Both the position numbers and the translations under genes were made by a program. The notes beneath the pieces were generated by a model. That model ran no database searches and was not told the origin of the DNA. It saw only the letters and a program-made list of their open reading frames with translations. Below, piece by piece: positions 25,106 through 34,939 of a stretch of 64,000 nucleotides of DNA (position 1 is its first letter; every line of letters starts with the position of its first letter). Source of the stretch: Pseudomonas fulva. Its GTDB lineage: Bacteria; Pseudomonadota; Gammaproteobacteria; Pseudomonadales; Pseudomonadaceae. Location: NCBI RefSeq assembly GCF_015680705.1, contig NZ_JADNYP010000011.1:1-64000 (forward strand), given 5' to 3'.

Positions 25106-25320
25106 AACGGTCTCCTGTCACACGCCTGCCTCGCCGCCTTGGCAGGCGAACCTTGGGCGCACGTTACCCCGCCAGCACGGCTAATGCACACTTTTTGCAA
25201 GGTCTGATGTGCCATGCGTCGGTATCGCCAACACGTCCGGCCAGCATCGGAAGGCATCGGTTGCCTGTGGCGCAGCGATTGCCCGATAATCGCGCGATTG
25301 AGAATGGCTAGCAGTCGACA

Positions 25321-26037
25321 ATGAATCCCGAAACCTTTGGTTCATCCCGTATTCTTGCCATCGAGGACGACCCCGTGCTCGGCGCCTACCTGCACGAAGA
25401 GTTGCAGCGCGGCGGCTTTCAGGTCACCTGGTGCCGCAACGGCCTGGAGGGGCTCGAGACGGCAGGGCGCAAGAGCTTCGACCTGGTATTGCTGGACATC
25501 CTGCTGCCTGGCCTGAACGGTCTCGATGCGCTGGCGCGCTTGCGCCGGCATAGCGCCACGCCGGTGATCCTGATCTCCGCCCTGGGCGCCGAGACTGACC
25601 GGATCACCGGGTTCCAGCGCGGAGCCGATGACTATCTGCCCAAGCCGTTCAGCATGGCCGAACTGCGGGTACGCATCGAGGCCATCTTGCGCCGCGTCGC
25701 CTTCGAGCGGCGTCATCAAAAGGCCCGCGAGCCGATCCAGGGGCAGTTGCGCTTCGACGACCAGGCCAACGATGTCTGCCTCGGCGGACACTGGGCTGGC
25801 CTGACACCTAGCGAATTCCGCCTGCTCGAGACCCTCTATCGCAGCCAGGACGAAGTGCTGAGCAAGGCCTTTCTCTATCAGCAGGTGCTGCAACGTGGCT
25901 ACGCCCGGCATGACCGCAGCCTGGACATGCATGTCAGCCAGATCCGCCGCAAGCTCAAGGCCATCGGTTACCACGAGCGTCAGCTGCGCACGGTCTGGGG
26001 CAAGGGTTATGTGCTCGGCGCCGGCGAGGCGGGTTGA
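25321..26037 (+). CDS. OmpR-family response regulator (PirR-like)
   Basis: This 238-residue regulator has a receiver domain with Asp59 (LVLLDILLPGLNG) and Lys in LPKPFSMAEL, and a winged-helix DNA-binding domain ending RTVWGKGYVLG. Its place next to gacS matches the PirR regulator of P. aeruginosa, which activates the enterobactin receptor PirA. The receptor gene itself is absent here, so the target is uncertain. The kinase gene begins one base after the stop. Confidence 0.85.
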   Translation: MNPETFGSSRILAIEDDPVLGAYLHEELQRGGFQVTWCRNGLEGLETAGRKSFDLVLLDILLPGLNGLDALARLRRHSATPVILISALGAETDRITGFQRGADDYLPKPFSMAELRVRIEAILRRVAFERRHQKAREPIQGQLRFDDQANDVCLGGHWAGLTPSEFRLLETLYRSQDEVLSKAFLYQQVLQRGYARHDRSLDMHVSQIRRKLKAIGYHERQLRTVWGKGYVLGAGEAG

Positions 26038-26038
26038 G

Positions 26039-27430
26039 GTGCCCGACCGTCACTCGCTGTTCTGGAAGCTGTCGATCCTGCTCACCGGCTTCTGCCTGTC
26101 GATGATCGGCCTGAGCTACACCTGGGGCCGGCACATGGAAACGCGTAGCGCCTATCTGTCGGCAGAGGCTCGGCAGGTACTGCGCGGCTACGCCGGCGAA
26201 GCCGAGCGAGCCTGGCAGGCTGGCGGGCGCAGTGGCGTGGACCATTGGCTGGCCGAGATGCACCGGCGCGAGACGGGCTGGGTGGGGGTGGTCGACGACA
26301 GGTTGATGTCGCTGGGCAGCCGGCCGCTGGATGCCGAGGCCCGCAAGCGCCTGACGCGCCTGCGCCATGTCGATTGGCCCATGAGCCGGCGCACGGTCGG
26401 GCAGCCCTGGCTGGGCCTGCCGTTTCCCCATGCGCCAGGGCAGGGCATGCTGGTCATCGAACTGCCGCAACGCTTCAACCCTGGACGGTATCGGCTGTTC
26501 TGGCAGATCCTGACCAACGGCCTGATGCCTGGCCTGTTCACCCTGCTGCTCTGTGCCGGGCTGTACCGCCTGCTGATCGTGCCGCTGAACCGCTTGCGCG
26601 CGCAGGCCAGTGCCTGGCGCGCCGAGCAGTTGTCGGTGCGTCTCGACCAGCGCCTGATCGATCGGCAGGACGAGCTGGGCGAGTTGGCCAAGGCATTCGA
26701 CCAGATGGCCGAGCGCCTGCAGGGGAGCGTCGCACTGCAGCAGCAATTGTTGCGCGATCTCTCCCATGAGCTGCGCACCCCGTTGAGCCGCTTGCGGATC
26801 GCCTGCGACAGCGAGCACGATCTGCAGGGCCTGCGCCTGCGTCTTGGCCGCGAGGTGGACGCCATGCAGCGGCTGGTCGAGGACACCTTGCAACTGGCCT
26901 GGCAGGATGCCGAGCGCGCGCCACTAGAGCTCGAGCCCATCGAATTGCACCCCTTGTGGGACATGCTGGCCGAGAATGCCTGCTACGAAAGTGGCTGGGA
27001 CCGGGCGCGGCTGCACTGTCGGTTGCCGAACCGCTGTCAGGTGCTGGGCAACCTCGACCAGCTCGCTCAGGCGCTGGAGAACCTGCTGCGCAACGCCATC
27101 CGTCATTCGCCCGCGAGCGGTACCGTGGTACTCGATGGACGCCGCCAGGGCAACCACTGGCTCGTCTGGCTGGAAGATCAAGGTGGCGGGGTGGACGCCG
27201 CCGATCTGGAGCGGATCTTCGCGCCGTTCTCCCGGCTCGAAGGCTCGCGCCCGGGCCATGGTGGCTTCGGCCTGGGACTGAGCATCGCGCGGGCGGCGAT
27301 CCGTCGCCAGGGCGGCAGCCTGTGGGCGGAAAACGCAGCTTGCGGACTGCGCCTGTGCATGCGCCTGCCAGGCTACTGGCCGACGCCTCTGGCCTTGCCG
27401 GGCAAGGGCCCGTGCGCGGCTGCACGGTAA
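26039..27430 (+). CDS. Sensor histidine kinase (PirS-like)
   Basis: This 463-residue kinase is the partner of the preceding regulator. The GTG at 26039 begins right after that gene's stop, and starts before it would lie in another gene's frame. It has membrane helices at about 10-28 and 162-184, a short periplasmic sensor and HAMP at about 185-240. The phospho-acceptor His is in LSHELRTPLSRL, and the ATP site has LRNAIRHS, EDQGGGV and GGFGLGLSI. Its signal is unknown. It may sense iron or siderophore status if truly PirS. Confidence 0.85.
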   Translation: MPDRHSLFWKLSILLTGFCLSMIGLSYTWGRHMETRSAYLSAEARQVLRGYAGEAERAWQAGGRSGVDHWLAEMHRRETGWVGVVDDRLMSLGSRPLDAEARKRLTRLRHVDWPMSRRTVGQPWLGLPFPHAPGQGMLVIELPQRFNPGRYRLFWQILTNGLMPGLFTLLLCAGLYRLLIVPLNRLRAQASAWRAEQLSVRLDQRLIDRQDELGELAKAFDQMAERLQGSVALQQQLLRDLSHELRTPLSRLRIACDSEHDLQGLRLRLGREVDAMQRLVEDTLQLAWQDAERAPLELEPIELHPLWDMLAENACYESGWDRARLHCRLPNRCQVLGNLDQLAQALENLLRNAIRHSPASGTVVLDGRRQGNHWLVWLEDQGGGVDAADLERIFAPFSRLEGSRPGHGGFGLGLSIARAAIRRQGGSLWAENAACGLRLCMRLPGYWPTPLALPGKGPCAAAR

Positions 27431-27598
27431 GAGTCGAGCGAAAGCGGCCACGGCGCTCGCAGGCGACCCGGGGCAGCCCAGGCGCTGCGGCGCGGCTCAT
27501 GCAGGCATTCGCCATGACAACCCGTCAAAGCGTGATATGGCCGGGAAAGGTTTGCCGGTATGATAGTCGCCCCTGCCGTCCCGATTGCGAAATACGCC

Positions 27599-28501
27599 AT
27601 GACCATGCAGTTCCCAACTATCGCCGATTGCGTCGGCAACACGCCCCTGGTTCGCTTGCAACGCATCGCCGGCGAAACCAGCAATACCCTGCTGCTCAAG
27701 CTCGAAGGCAACAATCCGGCCGGCTCGGTCAAGGACCGCCCGGCCCTGTCGATGATCACCCGCGCCGAGCTGCGTGGGCAGATCAAGCCAGGCGACACGC
27801 TCATCGAGGCCACTTCCGGCAACACCGGTATCGCCCTGGCCATGGCCGCGGCGATCAAGGGCTACAAGATGATCCTGATCATGCCCGACAATTCCACGGC
27901 CGAACGCAAGGCCGCCATGAGCGCCTATGGCGCCGAACTGATCCTGGTCAGCAGGGAAGAGGGCATGGAAGGGGCCCGGGACCTGGCTGACAAGCTGCAG
28001 GCCGAGGGCCGTGGCCTGGTGCTCGACCAGTTCGGCAACGGCGACAATCCCGAGGCCCACTATGCCGGGACGGGGCCGGAGATCTGGCGCCAGACCGAGG
28101 GCAGCGTCACCCATTTCATCAGCTCCATGGGCACCACCGGCACCATCATGGGCTGCTCGCGCTACCTCAAGGAGCAGAACCCGGCGATCCAGGTCGTCGG
28201 CCTGCAGCCGATGGAAGGCGCGGCGATCCCGGGCATCCGTCGCTGGCCCGAGCAGTACCTGCCGAAGATCTTCGACGCCAGCCGGGTAGACCGGGTAGTC
28301 GACATGTCGCAGGAAGAAGCCGAGCTGACCACGCGCCGACTTGCCCGCGAAGAGGGCATCTTCTGCGGCGTGTCCTCCGGTGGTGCGGTGGCGGCCATGC
28401 TGCGCCTGGCGCGCGAAGTCGAGAACGCGGTGATGGTGGCGATCGTCTGCGATCGCGGCGACCGCTACCTGTCCACCGGCCTGTTCGATAACCACAACTG
28501 A
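27599..28501 (+). CDS. cysM: Cysteine synthase B
   Basis: CysM makes cysteine from O-acetylserine and sulfide or thiosulfate, with PLP. The 300-residue protein has the PLP lysine in [11 protein letters not shown], the phosphate/substrate loop [13 protein letters not shown] and the [13 protein letters not shown] glycine loop. The start at 27599 ([11 protein letters not shown]) matches family members, and an upstream ATG at 27560 is ignored. The stop shares a base with the rlmD start (TGATG), so the two are coupled. Confidence 0.95.
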   Translation: MTMQFPTIADCVGNTPLVRLQRIAGETSNTLLLKLEGNNPAGSVKDRPALSMITRAELRGQIKPGDTLIEATSGNTGIALAMAAAIKGYKMILIMPDNSTAERKAAMSAYGAELILVSREEGMEGARDLADKLQAEGRGLVLDQFGNGDNPEAHYAGTGPEIWRQTEGSVTHFISSMGTTGTIMGCSRYLKEQNPAIQVVGLQPMEGAAIPGIRRWPEQYLPKIFDASRVDRVVDMSQEEAELTTRRLAREEGIFCGVSSGGAVAAMLRLAREVENAVMVAIVCDRGDRYLSTGLFDNHN

Positions 28502-29859
28502 TGTCCAGACACAAACGCAACGGCGGCCTGCGCTTCCAGCCGGCCGGTGGCGAGCGGGCCGGGCAACTGCCGGTCGGCAAGAAGCAGCGCCTGGACATCC
28601 AGCGCCTGGCCGCTGATGGCCGTGGTATCGCCTTCCACGAAGGCCGCACCTGGTTCGTCAGCGGCGCGCTGGCTGGCGAGGCGGTCGAGGCTCGCGTGCT
28701 GGCGGCACGGGGCAAGGTGGTCGAGGCGCGGGTCGAGCGCGTCGTGCAGGCCAGCGCGCAGCGGCGTCAGGCGCCTTGCCGGCATTTCGATCGCTGTGGC
28801 GGCTGCAACCTGCAGCACCTGCCTCGCGAGGAACAACTGGCCCTCAAGCAGCGCCAGCTCGCCGAGCAGCTGCAGCGGGTCGCGGGGGTGGCTCCGCAAC
28901 ACTGGGCCGCGCCGCTGGCCGGGCCGGAGTTCGGCTACCGGCGGCGCGCCCGCGTCGCGGTACGCTGGGACCCGAAGAGCCGCCAGCTCGCCGTCGGATT
29001 CCGCGCCGAGGCCAGCCAGGCGATCATCGCCATCGAGCAGTGCCCGGTACTGGTACAACCCTTGCAGTCGGTGCTGCGCCATCTGCCGACCGTGCTGCAC
29101 AGCCTGGACCGGCCCCAGGCGCTGGGGCACATCGAGCTGTTCAGCGCGACGGCCCAAGCGCTGCTGGTGCGGCATGTCGCGCCGCTGCCCGATACCGACC
29201 TGGCTCGCCTGCGCGCTTTCTGCGCACAGGCCGGCGTCCAGCTCTGGCTGCAGGGTGACGGCGAGCCGGCCGCCGACCGACCCGGCGACGCGCTCGGTTT
29301 CGGGCTCGAGCCCTGGGACCTGGAGCTGGCCTGGCGGCCGGGCGATTTCGTCCAGGTCAACGCTTCGGTCAACACGGCGATGATCACGCAGGCGCTGGAC
29401 TGGCTCGCGCCCGCCGCCGACGAGCGCGTGCTCGACCTGTTCTGCGGGCTTGGCAATTTCGCCTTGCCGCTGGCTCGCAAGGCCCGCGAGGTGGTGGCCG
29501 TGGAAGGGGTCCAGGCGATGGTCGAGCGCGCGGCAGACAACGCCCGGCGCAACCGGGTGGACAATGCCCGGTTCTTCCAGGCTGATCTGTCACAGCCTCT
29601 GGCGGACGCCCCATGGGCTGCCGGAGGCTTTTCTGCGGTACTCTTGGACCCCCCACGCGACGGGGCCCTCGAGGTGGTACGGCACATTGCTCGGCTCAAG
29701 GCCGAGCGACTGGTCTACGTCTCTTGCAATCCAGCTACGCTGGCAAGAGATACCCAGGTGTTGCTGGACCAGGGATACCGGTTAAAAAGGGCCGGGATTC
29801 TCGACATGTTTCCTCAGACGGCGCATGTCGAGGCCATGGCGTTATTCGAAGCGGGCTAG
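28501..29859 (+). CDS. rlmD: 23S rRNA (uracil-1939-C5)-methyltransferase RlmD
   Basis: RlmD (formerly RumA) methylates U1939 of 23S rRNA using SAM. The 452-residue protein starts with a TRAM RNA-binding domain and carries the iron-sulfur cysteines in [15 protein letters not shown]. The SAM motif is [16 protein letters not shown], and the catalytic cysteine is in [13 protein letters not shown]. Coupled to cysM and followed by relA on the same strand after about 100 bp. Confidence 0.95.
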   Translation: MSRHKRNGGLRFQPAGGERAGQLPVGKKQRLDIQRLAADGRGIAFHEGRTWFVSGALAGEAVEARVLAARGKVVEARVERVVQASAQRRQAPCRHFDRCGGCNLQHLPREEQLALKQRQLAEQLQRVAGVAPQHWAAPLAGPEFGYRRRARVAVRWDPKSRQLAVGFRAEASQAIIAIEQCPVLVQPLQSVLRHLPTVLHSLDRPQALGHIELFSATAQALLVRHVAPLPDTDLARLRAFCAQAGVQLWLQGDGEPAADRPGDALGFGLEPWDLELAWRPGDFVQVNASVNTAMITQALDWLAPAADERVLDLFCGLGNFALPLARKAREVVAVEGVQAMVERAADNARRNRVDNARFFQADLSQPLADAPWAAGGFSAVLLDPPRDGALEVVRHIARLKAERLVYVSCNPATLARDTQVLLDQGYRLKRAGILDMFPQTAHVEAMALFEAG

Positions 29860-29956
29860 CCAGGCTGGCCCCTTGGTGTGGCCTCCAGGGAACGGAGGAC
29901 GCACGATGATTGCCAGCATGCCCTGCGAGGCGTGCTGTATGGAAAGGTAAAGAAAG

Positions 29957-32197
29957 ATGGTACAGGTGAGAGTACACCAGCCGGTCAACACCGACGGCAG
30001 TATCAATCTCGAAGCATGGCTCGATCATGTGGTGAGCGTCGATTCGGCGCTCGATCGCGATGCGCTCAAGCAAGCCTGCGATTTCGCCCATGAAGTCGAG
30101 AAGAAGGGCAATCCGGCCAAGCATTCCTGGGCCGACGGCACGTCGAGCTTCCAGGCTGGCCTGGAAATCGCCGAAATCCTCGCCGACCTCAAGCTCGACC
30201 AGGACTCCTTGGTGGCCGCGGTGGTCTACCGTGCCGTTCGCGAAGGCAAGGTGACCCTGGCCGAAGTCGGCCAGCGCTTTGGTCCGGTGGTGGCCAAGCT
30301 GATCGACGGCGTGCTGCGCATGGCTGCCATCAGTGCCAGCCTCAACCCGCGCCAGTCGCTGGTGCTCGGCTCGCAGGCGCAGGTCGAGAACTTGCGCAAG
30401 ATGCTCGTGGCAATGGTCGACGATGTACGCGTGGCCCTGATCAAGCTGGCCGAGCGGACCTGTGCCATCCGCGCGGTCAAGGCCGCCGACGATGACAAGC
30501 GCCTGCGGGTGGCGCGCGAGGTTTTCGACATCTACGCGCCGTTGGCCCATCGGCTGGGCATCGGCCATATCAAGTGGGAGCTGGAAGACCTTTCGTTCCG
30601 CTACCTGGAGCCGGACCAGTACAAGCAGATCGCCAAGCTGCTCCACGAGCGGCGCCTGGACCGCGAGCGGTTCATTAGCGACGTGATGAACCAGCTGCAG
30701 AACGAGCTGCTGGCCACCGGCGTCAAGGCCGATATCAGCGGACGGGCGAAGCACATTTATTCGATCTGGCGCAAGATGCAGCGCAAGGGCCTGCAGTTCA
30801 GCCAGATCTACGACGTGCGCGCGGTGCGGGTGCTGGTGCCGGAGATTCGCGATTGCTACACCGCGCTGGGCATCGTGCATACCCTCTGGCGGCATATTCC
30901 CAAGGAGTTCGACGACTATATCGCCAACCCCAAGGAGAACGGCTACCGTTCGCTGCATACCGCGGTGATCGGCCCGGAAGGCAAGGTGCTCGAGGTGCAG
31001 ATTCGCACCCACGACATGCACGAGGAAGCCGAGCTTGGGGTCTGTGCCCACTGGCGCTACAAGGGCACCGACGTCAAGTCCAGCTCCAACCACTACGAAG
31101 AGAAGATTTCCTGGCTGCGCCAGGTGCTGGAGTGGCATGAGGAGCTGGGCGACATCGGCGGCCTGGCCGATCAGTTGCGCGTCGACATCGAGCCGGACCG
31201 AGTCTATGTGTTCACTCCCGACGGGCATGCCATCGACCTGCCCAAGGGCGCCACGCCGCTGGACTTCGCCTACCGCGTGCATACCGAGATCGGCCACAAC
31301 TGCCGAGGCGCGAAGATCAACGGGCGCATCGTGCCGCTCAACTACAGCCTGCAGACCGGCGAGCAGGTCGAGATCATCACCAGCAAGCACGGCAGCCCGA
31401 GCCGCGACTGGCTCAACTCCAACCTGGGCTATGTCACCACCTCGCGGGCCCGGGCCAAGATCGTCCACTGGTTCAAGCTGCAGGCCCGCGACCAGAACGT
31501 CGCGGCCGGCAAGTCGCTGCTCGAACGTGAACTCAGCCGCCTCGGCCTGCCGCAGGTGGACTTCGAGCGACTGGCCGAGAAAGCCAACGTCAAGACCGCC
31601 GAGGACATGTTCGCCGCGCTGGGCGCCGGCGACCTGCGCCTGGCGCACATGGTCAACGCGGCCCAGCAGTTGCTCGAGCCGGAGCGCAGCGAGCAGGTCG
31701 AGCTGGTCACCCGCAAGCCGACCAGCTCGCGCAGCGGCAAGCGCGGCGACATCCAGATCCAGGGCGTGGGCAACCTGCTCACGCAGATGGCCGGCTGTTG
31801 CCAGCCGTTGCCTGGCGACGCCATCGTCGGCTACATCACCCAGGGGCGTGGCGTGACCATCCACCGCCAGGATTGCGCCTCGGTGCTGCAACTGGCCGGC
31901 CGCGAGCCCGAGCGAATGATCCAGGTCAGCTGGGGTCCAGTGCCGGTGCAGACCTACCCCGTCGACATCGTCGTGCGCGCCTACGACCGGCCGGGTCTGC
32001 TGCGCGACGTCTCGCAGGTGCTGCTCAACGAAAAGATCAACGTCCTGGCGGTCAACACCCGCAGCAACAAGGAAGACAACAGCGCGTTGATGTCGCTGAC
32101 CATCGAGATCCCCGGGATCGACGCCCTGGGCCGGCTGCTGGGGCGCATCTCGCAATTGCCGAACATCATCGAGACGCGGCGTAACCGAACCCCCTGA
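29957..32197 (+). CDS. relA: (p)ppGpp synthetase RelA
   Basis: RelA senses uncharged tRNA on stalled ribosomes and makes (p)ppGpp, the stringent-response alarmone. The 746-residue protein has an N-terminal HD region without the metal-binding HD pair, as in monofunctional RelA. It then has the synthetase with GYRSLHTAVIGPEGKVLEVQ, a TGS domain (VYVFTPDGHAIDLPKGATPLDFAY), a zinc-finger-like segment (CCQPLPGD...HRQDC) and a C-terminal ACT domain. The N-terminus is poor for hydrolysis, so a separate SpoT is expected elsewhere. Next to mazG, as in many proteobacteria. Confidence 0.97.
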   Translation: MVQVRVHQPVNTDGSINLEAWLDHVVSVDSALDRDALKQACDFAHEVEKKGNPAKHSWADGTSSFQAGLEIAEILADLKLDQDSLVAAVVYRAVREGKVTLAEVGQRFGPVVAKLIDGVLRMAAISASLNPRQSLVLGSQAQVENLRKMLVAMVDDVRVALIKLAERTCAIRAVKAADDDKRLRVAREVFDIYAPLAHRLGIGHIKWELEDLSFRYLEPDQYKQIAKLLHERRLDRERFISDVMNQLQNELLATGVKADISGRAKHIYSIWRKMQRKGLQFSQIYDVRAVRVLVPEIRDCYTALGIVHTLWRHIPKEFDDYIANPKENGYRSLHTAVIGPEGKVLEVQIRTHDMHEEAELGVCAHWRYKGTDVKSSSNHYEEKISWLRQVLEWHEELGDIGGLADQLRVDIEPDRVYVFTPDGHAIDLPKGATPLDFAYRVHTEIGHNCRGAKINGRIVPLNYSLQTGEQVEIITSKHGSPSRDWLNSNLGYVTTSRARAKIVHWFKLQARDQNVAAGKSLLERELSRLGLPQVDFERLAEKANVKTAEDMFAALGAGDLRLAHMVNAAQQLLEPERSEQVELVTRKPTSSRSGKRGDIQIQGVGNLLTQMAGCCQPLPGDAIVGYITQGRGVTIHRQDCASVLQLAGREPERMIQVSWGPVPVQTYPVDIVVRAYDRPGLLRDVSQVLLNEKINVLAVNTRSNKEDNSALMSLTIEIPGIDALGRLLGRISQLPNIIETRRNRTP

Positions 32198-32271
32198 AGC
32201 GACCCGCCGCCAGGCAGCCATGCCACCCTGTCGAGGGCGAGCCGGTAGCCTGGCGACGACGAAGGACCGAC

Positions 32272-33117
32272 ATGACCTATACACTCGACGACCTGCTCAA
32301 CCTCATGGCGCGCTTGCGTCATCCCCGGCACGGTTGCCCGTGGGATCTCGAGCAGAACTACGTCAGCATCGTCCCGCATACCCTCGAAGAAGCCTACGAG
32401 GTCGCCGACACCATCGAGCGCGGCGACTTCCAGCACCTGCAAGGCGAACTGGGCGACCTGCTGTTCCAGGTGGTCTACTATGCCCAGCTGGCCCGCGAGG
32501 AAGGGCGCTTCGATTTCGCCGGCGTGGTCGACGCGATCACCCGCAAGCTCATTCGCCGCCATCCCCATGTGTTTCCTACTGGCGAACTGTACGCGCCGAT
32601 CGACGCGCCGAGCCTGAACGAGGCCGAGGTCAGGCAGCGCTGGGAGGAAATCAAGGCCGAGGAACGCGCGGCGAACAGCGAGCCCGAGCAGCTTTCGCTG
32701 CTCGACGATGTGCCCGCTGCCTTGCCAGCGTTGTCCCGCGCCGCCAAGCTGCAGAAGCGCGCGGCACGGGTCGGCTTCGACTGGCCCGATGCCTTGCCCG
32801 TGCTGGACAAGGTGCGCGAGGAGCTCGACGAGGTCCTGCAAGCCATGGCCGATGGTGATCCCGATGCGCTGGAGGACGAGCTGGGCGACCTGCTGTTCGC
32901 GACTGCAAACCTGGCCCGCCATCTCAGGCAGGACCCGGAAAATGCCCTGCGCCGCGCCAACCGCAAGTTCGAGCGGCGTTTCCGATTCATCGAGCAGGCA
33001 TTGCGCGACACTGCCCGCTCGTTCGAAGATTGCACCCTCGACGAACTGGACGCCCTCTGGGGCGAAGCCAAGCGTCAGGAAAAGAACCTGCCCGGCTGTG
33101 GCCGGGCCGATGCATAA
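32272..33117 (+). CDS. mazG: Nucleoside triphosphate pyrophosphohydrolase MazG
   Basis: MazG hydrolyses NTPs and dNTPs to monophosphates. In E. coli it can lower ppGpp, so its place after relA is meaningful. The 281-residue protein has two MazG folds. Both carry the acidic metal-binding motifs: ETLEEAYEVADTIE-like and GELGDLLFQVVYYAQLA in the first, EELDEVLQAM and DELGDLLFATANLARHL in the second. The opening LMARLRHPRHGCPWD is the usual N-terminus. Confidence 0.95.
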   Translation: MTYTLDDLLNLMARLRHPRHGCPWDLEQNYVSIVPHTLEEAYEVADTIERGDFQHLQGELGDLLFQVVYYAQLAREEGRFDFAGVVDAITRKLIRRHPHVFPTGELYAPIDAPSLNEAEVRQRWEEIKAEERAANSEPEQLSLLDDVPAALPALSRAAKLQKRAARVGFDWPDALPVLDKVREELDEVLQAMADGDPDALEDELGDLLFATANLARHLRQDPENALRRANRKFERRFRFIEQALRDTARSFEDCTLDELDALWGEAKRQEKNLPGCGRADA

Positions 33118-33129
33118 GTGAGTGAATCC

Positions 33130-33669
33130 ATGAGCCTTTCCCTTCGTGACCAGTTGCTCAAGGCCGGTCTGGTCAACCAGAAGCAGGTCAAGCAAGTCAA
33201 CAAAGCCGAGAAGAAACAGAAACGCCTGGAGCACAAAGGCCAGGCCGAGGTGGATGACACCCAGCAGCGCCTGGCCAAGGAAGCCATGGCCGAAAAGGTC
33301 CGGCGCGACAACGAGCTCAACCGTCAGCAGCAGGAAAAGGCCGAGCAGAAGGCCCGTGCCGCCCAGATCAAGCAGCTGATCGAGGCTACCCGCCTGCCCA
33401 AGCTCAACACCGATGACTACTTCAACTTCGTCGACGACAAGAAGGTCAAGCGCATCGCCGTCAATGCCCTGATGCGCAGCAAGCTGAGCAACGGCGCGTT
33501 GGCCATCGTGTCATATGGCGGTGGCTACGAAGTGATCCCGCGCGAGGCCGCGCTGAAGATCCAGGAGCGCGATGCCCGGCGGGTGCTGTTGCTCAACACG
33601 CATGTCGAGGAAACCGACGAAGACGATCCGTACGCCGCCTACAAGATCCCGGATGATCTGATGTGGTGA
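33130..33669 (+). CDS. DUF2058-family nucleoprotein/RNA-associated protein
   Basis: This 179-residue protein has a very basic, coiled-coil N-terminal half (KAEKKQKRLEHKGQAEVDD...) followed by a compact domain with YFNFVDDKKVKRIAVN and YEVIPREAALKIQERD. This is the DUF2058 family (YaiL-like), associated with nucleic-acid binding. The ATG at 33130 (MSLSLRDQLLKAGL) is preferred to the GTG at 33118 because the family starts there. It lies just after mazG and is probably cotranscribed. Confidence 0.85.
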   Translation: MSLSLRDQLLKAGLVNQKQVKQVNKAEKKQKRLEHKGQAEVDDTQQRLAKEAMAEKVRRDNELNRQQQEKAEQKARAAQIKQLIEATRLPKLNTDDYFNFVDDKKVKRIAVNALMRSKLSNGALAIVSYGGGYEVIPREAALKIQERDARRVLLLNTHVEETDEDDPYAAYKIPDDLMW

Positions 33670-33858
33670 GCAGGCCCGCCCGGCCGTGCCTTGCGCACCC
33701 TCGGTAGGTGTTTGCAGGGGCGGCATGGGAGGCCGCGACCGAGGCGCCGGACTGGCCGTGATGGCCCGCAACGCGGGCCCAGGATCGGACAGGCCACCGT
33801 TCTCACTCCGCTGGCACGGCCTGCGCAGGAGCAACCCGCACTACCGACGTCCCAGCGC

Positions 33859-34050
33859 CTACCCCTGCAACTGCGCCCGCCCGTGATCTTCCAGCGCTTC
33901 AAGCTCCTTGCGATACTCGTTGGCCGCCTGTTCGCTATGGAACATCCCGACCAGCAAGCCTTGCTGATGCACATCCCAGATCCGCACGCCGGCGGCCAGG
34001 CCTTCGTGGGACAGTTTCGATTCGTCGCGTTCGCTTACTTGAACAGTCAT
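33859..34050 (-). CDS. Small conserved hypothetical protein (63 aa)
   Basis: This 63-residue protein (MTVQVSERDESKLSHEG...) has a GGAG site seven bases before the ATG at 34050; a TTG two codons earlier is ignored. The sequence is hydrophilic with a central VRIWDVHQQGLLVGMFHS segment and a helical acidic C-terminus. I believe similar small proteins occur in other pseudomonads but have no function for it. Confidence 0.7.
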   Translation of the reverse strand: MTVQVSERDESKLSHEGLAAGVRIWDVHQQGLLVGMFHSEQAANEYRKELEALEDHGRAQLQG

Positions 34051-34175
34051 CGTCAAACTCCACTATCAGCTCGCTGCGACACCATGTCGCAGGTCTCTGT
34101 TATAGAATCTGTTAGCTGCCTAAGTAAATAAACTCGGCATGAAACATCTTTCACGCAACTTTTCAGCCAAAAAGA

Positions 34176-34196
34176 AGCCCCGCACGGGGCGGGGCT
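34176..34196 (-). terminator. Terminator of the purM-purN-DUF3108 operon
   Basis: On the minus strand AGCCCCGC pairs with GCGGGGCT and is followed by a T-rich run. It lies about 25 bp after the DUF3108 stop and fits a rho-independent terminator. Confidence 0.85.
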
Positions 34197-34220
34197 CGGG
34201 TGTTACGTGCAAGATCAGTC

Positions 34221-34931
34221 TCAGTTGCCCTTCACCGACTTGCCATCGACCGTACCCTCCTGCAGGACGATCACGTACTCCTTGCCATCGGTCTCGACCT
34301 GACGCAGTTGCACCAGCAGATAATCCCAGTCCTTGGCGAACCACAGCTCGGTGATACGCTTGCTCTGGCTCGGATCACGCACGCGTTCGACCTTCACGGC
34401 GTCCACCTGGCCGGTCTTGGTGGTGACCTTCTCGGTGCCGAGCACGCGGAAGTCGTAGGTGTCGATCTCGTCGCCATCGACCACCTGGTAGGTCATGCTC
34501 TTCTTGCCGGCCGCCACGTCATGCTGCAAGGCCAGCTGGTACGAGGACTTGTCCAGCACGCCACGATTGAGCGGCAGGCTGACCGCATCGCCACGGTCGC
34601 TGCCGGTGATCTTCTTGCCTGCCCAGTCGAAGTCCAGGTCGACCTTCTTGGCCTTGCCCAGGCCGCCGCGTTCGAAGTGGTACTTCTGTGGCAGGAGCAG
34701 GTCCTTGTCCACCCGCACGGTACTTTGCTCGGTGAGGCTGGCGATCATCATGGAAGCCTTGAAGTTCAGGCTCCAGGTGCCGTTGGCGTTCTTTTCCAGG
34801 CTGCGTTCGGCAGTGCCGCTCATGGGCAACTGCTTCCAGTCGGCGGTATAGCTTGCCGAGAACGGCTTGAGGTCGGCTGCCTGGAGCGGCAGGGCGAGGA
34901 CGGCGAGGGCCAGAAGCAGGGCGCGACGCAT
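34221..34931 (-). CDS. DUF3108-domain exported protein
   Basis: This 236-residue protein has a signal peptide (MRRALLLALAVLALPLQAA) and a beta-rich body with the DUF3108 pattern (PFSASYTADWKQLPMSGTAER, KVERVRDPSQSKRITELWFAKD). The family resembles lipocalin-like or LolA/LolB-like periplasmic folds but has no settled function. It begins eight bases downstream of purN and ends in a clear terminator, so it is the last gene of the pur transcript. Confidence 0.85.
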   Translation of the reverse strand: MRRALLLALAVLALPLQAADLKPFSASYTADWKQLPMSGTAERSLEKNANGTWSLNFKASMMIASLTEQSTVRVDKDLLLPQKYHFERGGLGKAKKVDLDFDWAGKKITGSDRGDAVSLPLNRGVLDKSSYQLALQHDVAAGKKSMTYQVVDGDEIDTYDFRVLGTEKVTTKTGQVDAVKVERVRDPSQSKRITELWFAKDWDYLLVQLRQVETDGKEYVIVLQEGTVDGKSVKGN

Positions 34932-34939
34932 ATATTCTC

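Noticed and set aside
29735..32284. An 849-codon minus-strand frame opposite relA
   Set aside because: It is an antisense shadow of relA and lacks any domain signature.
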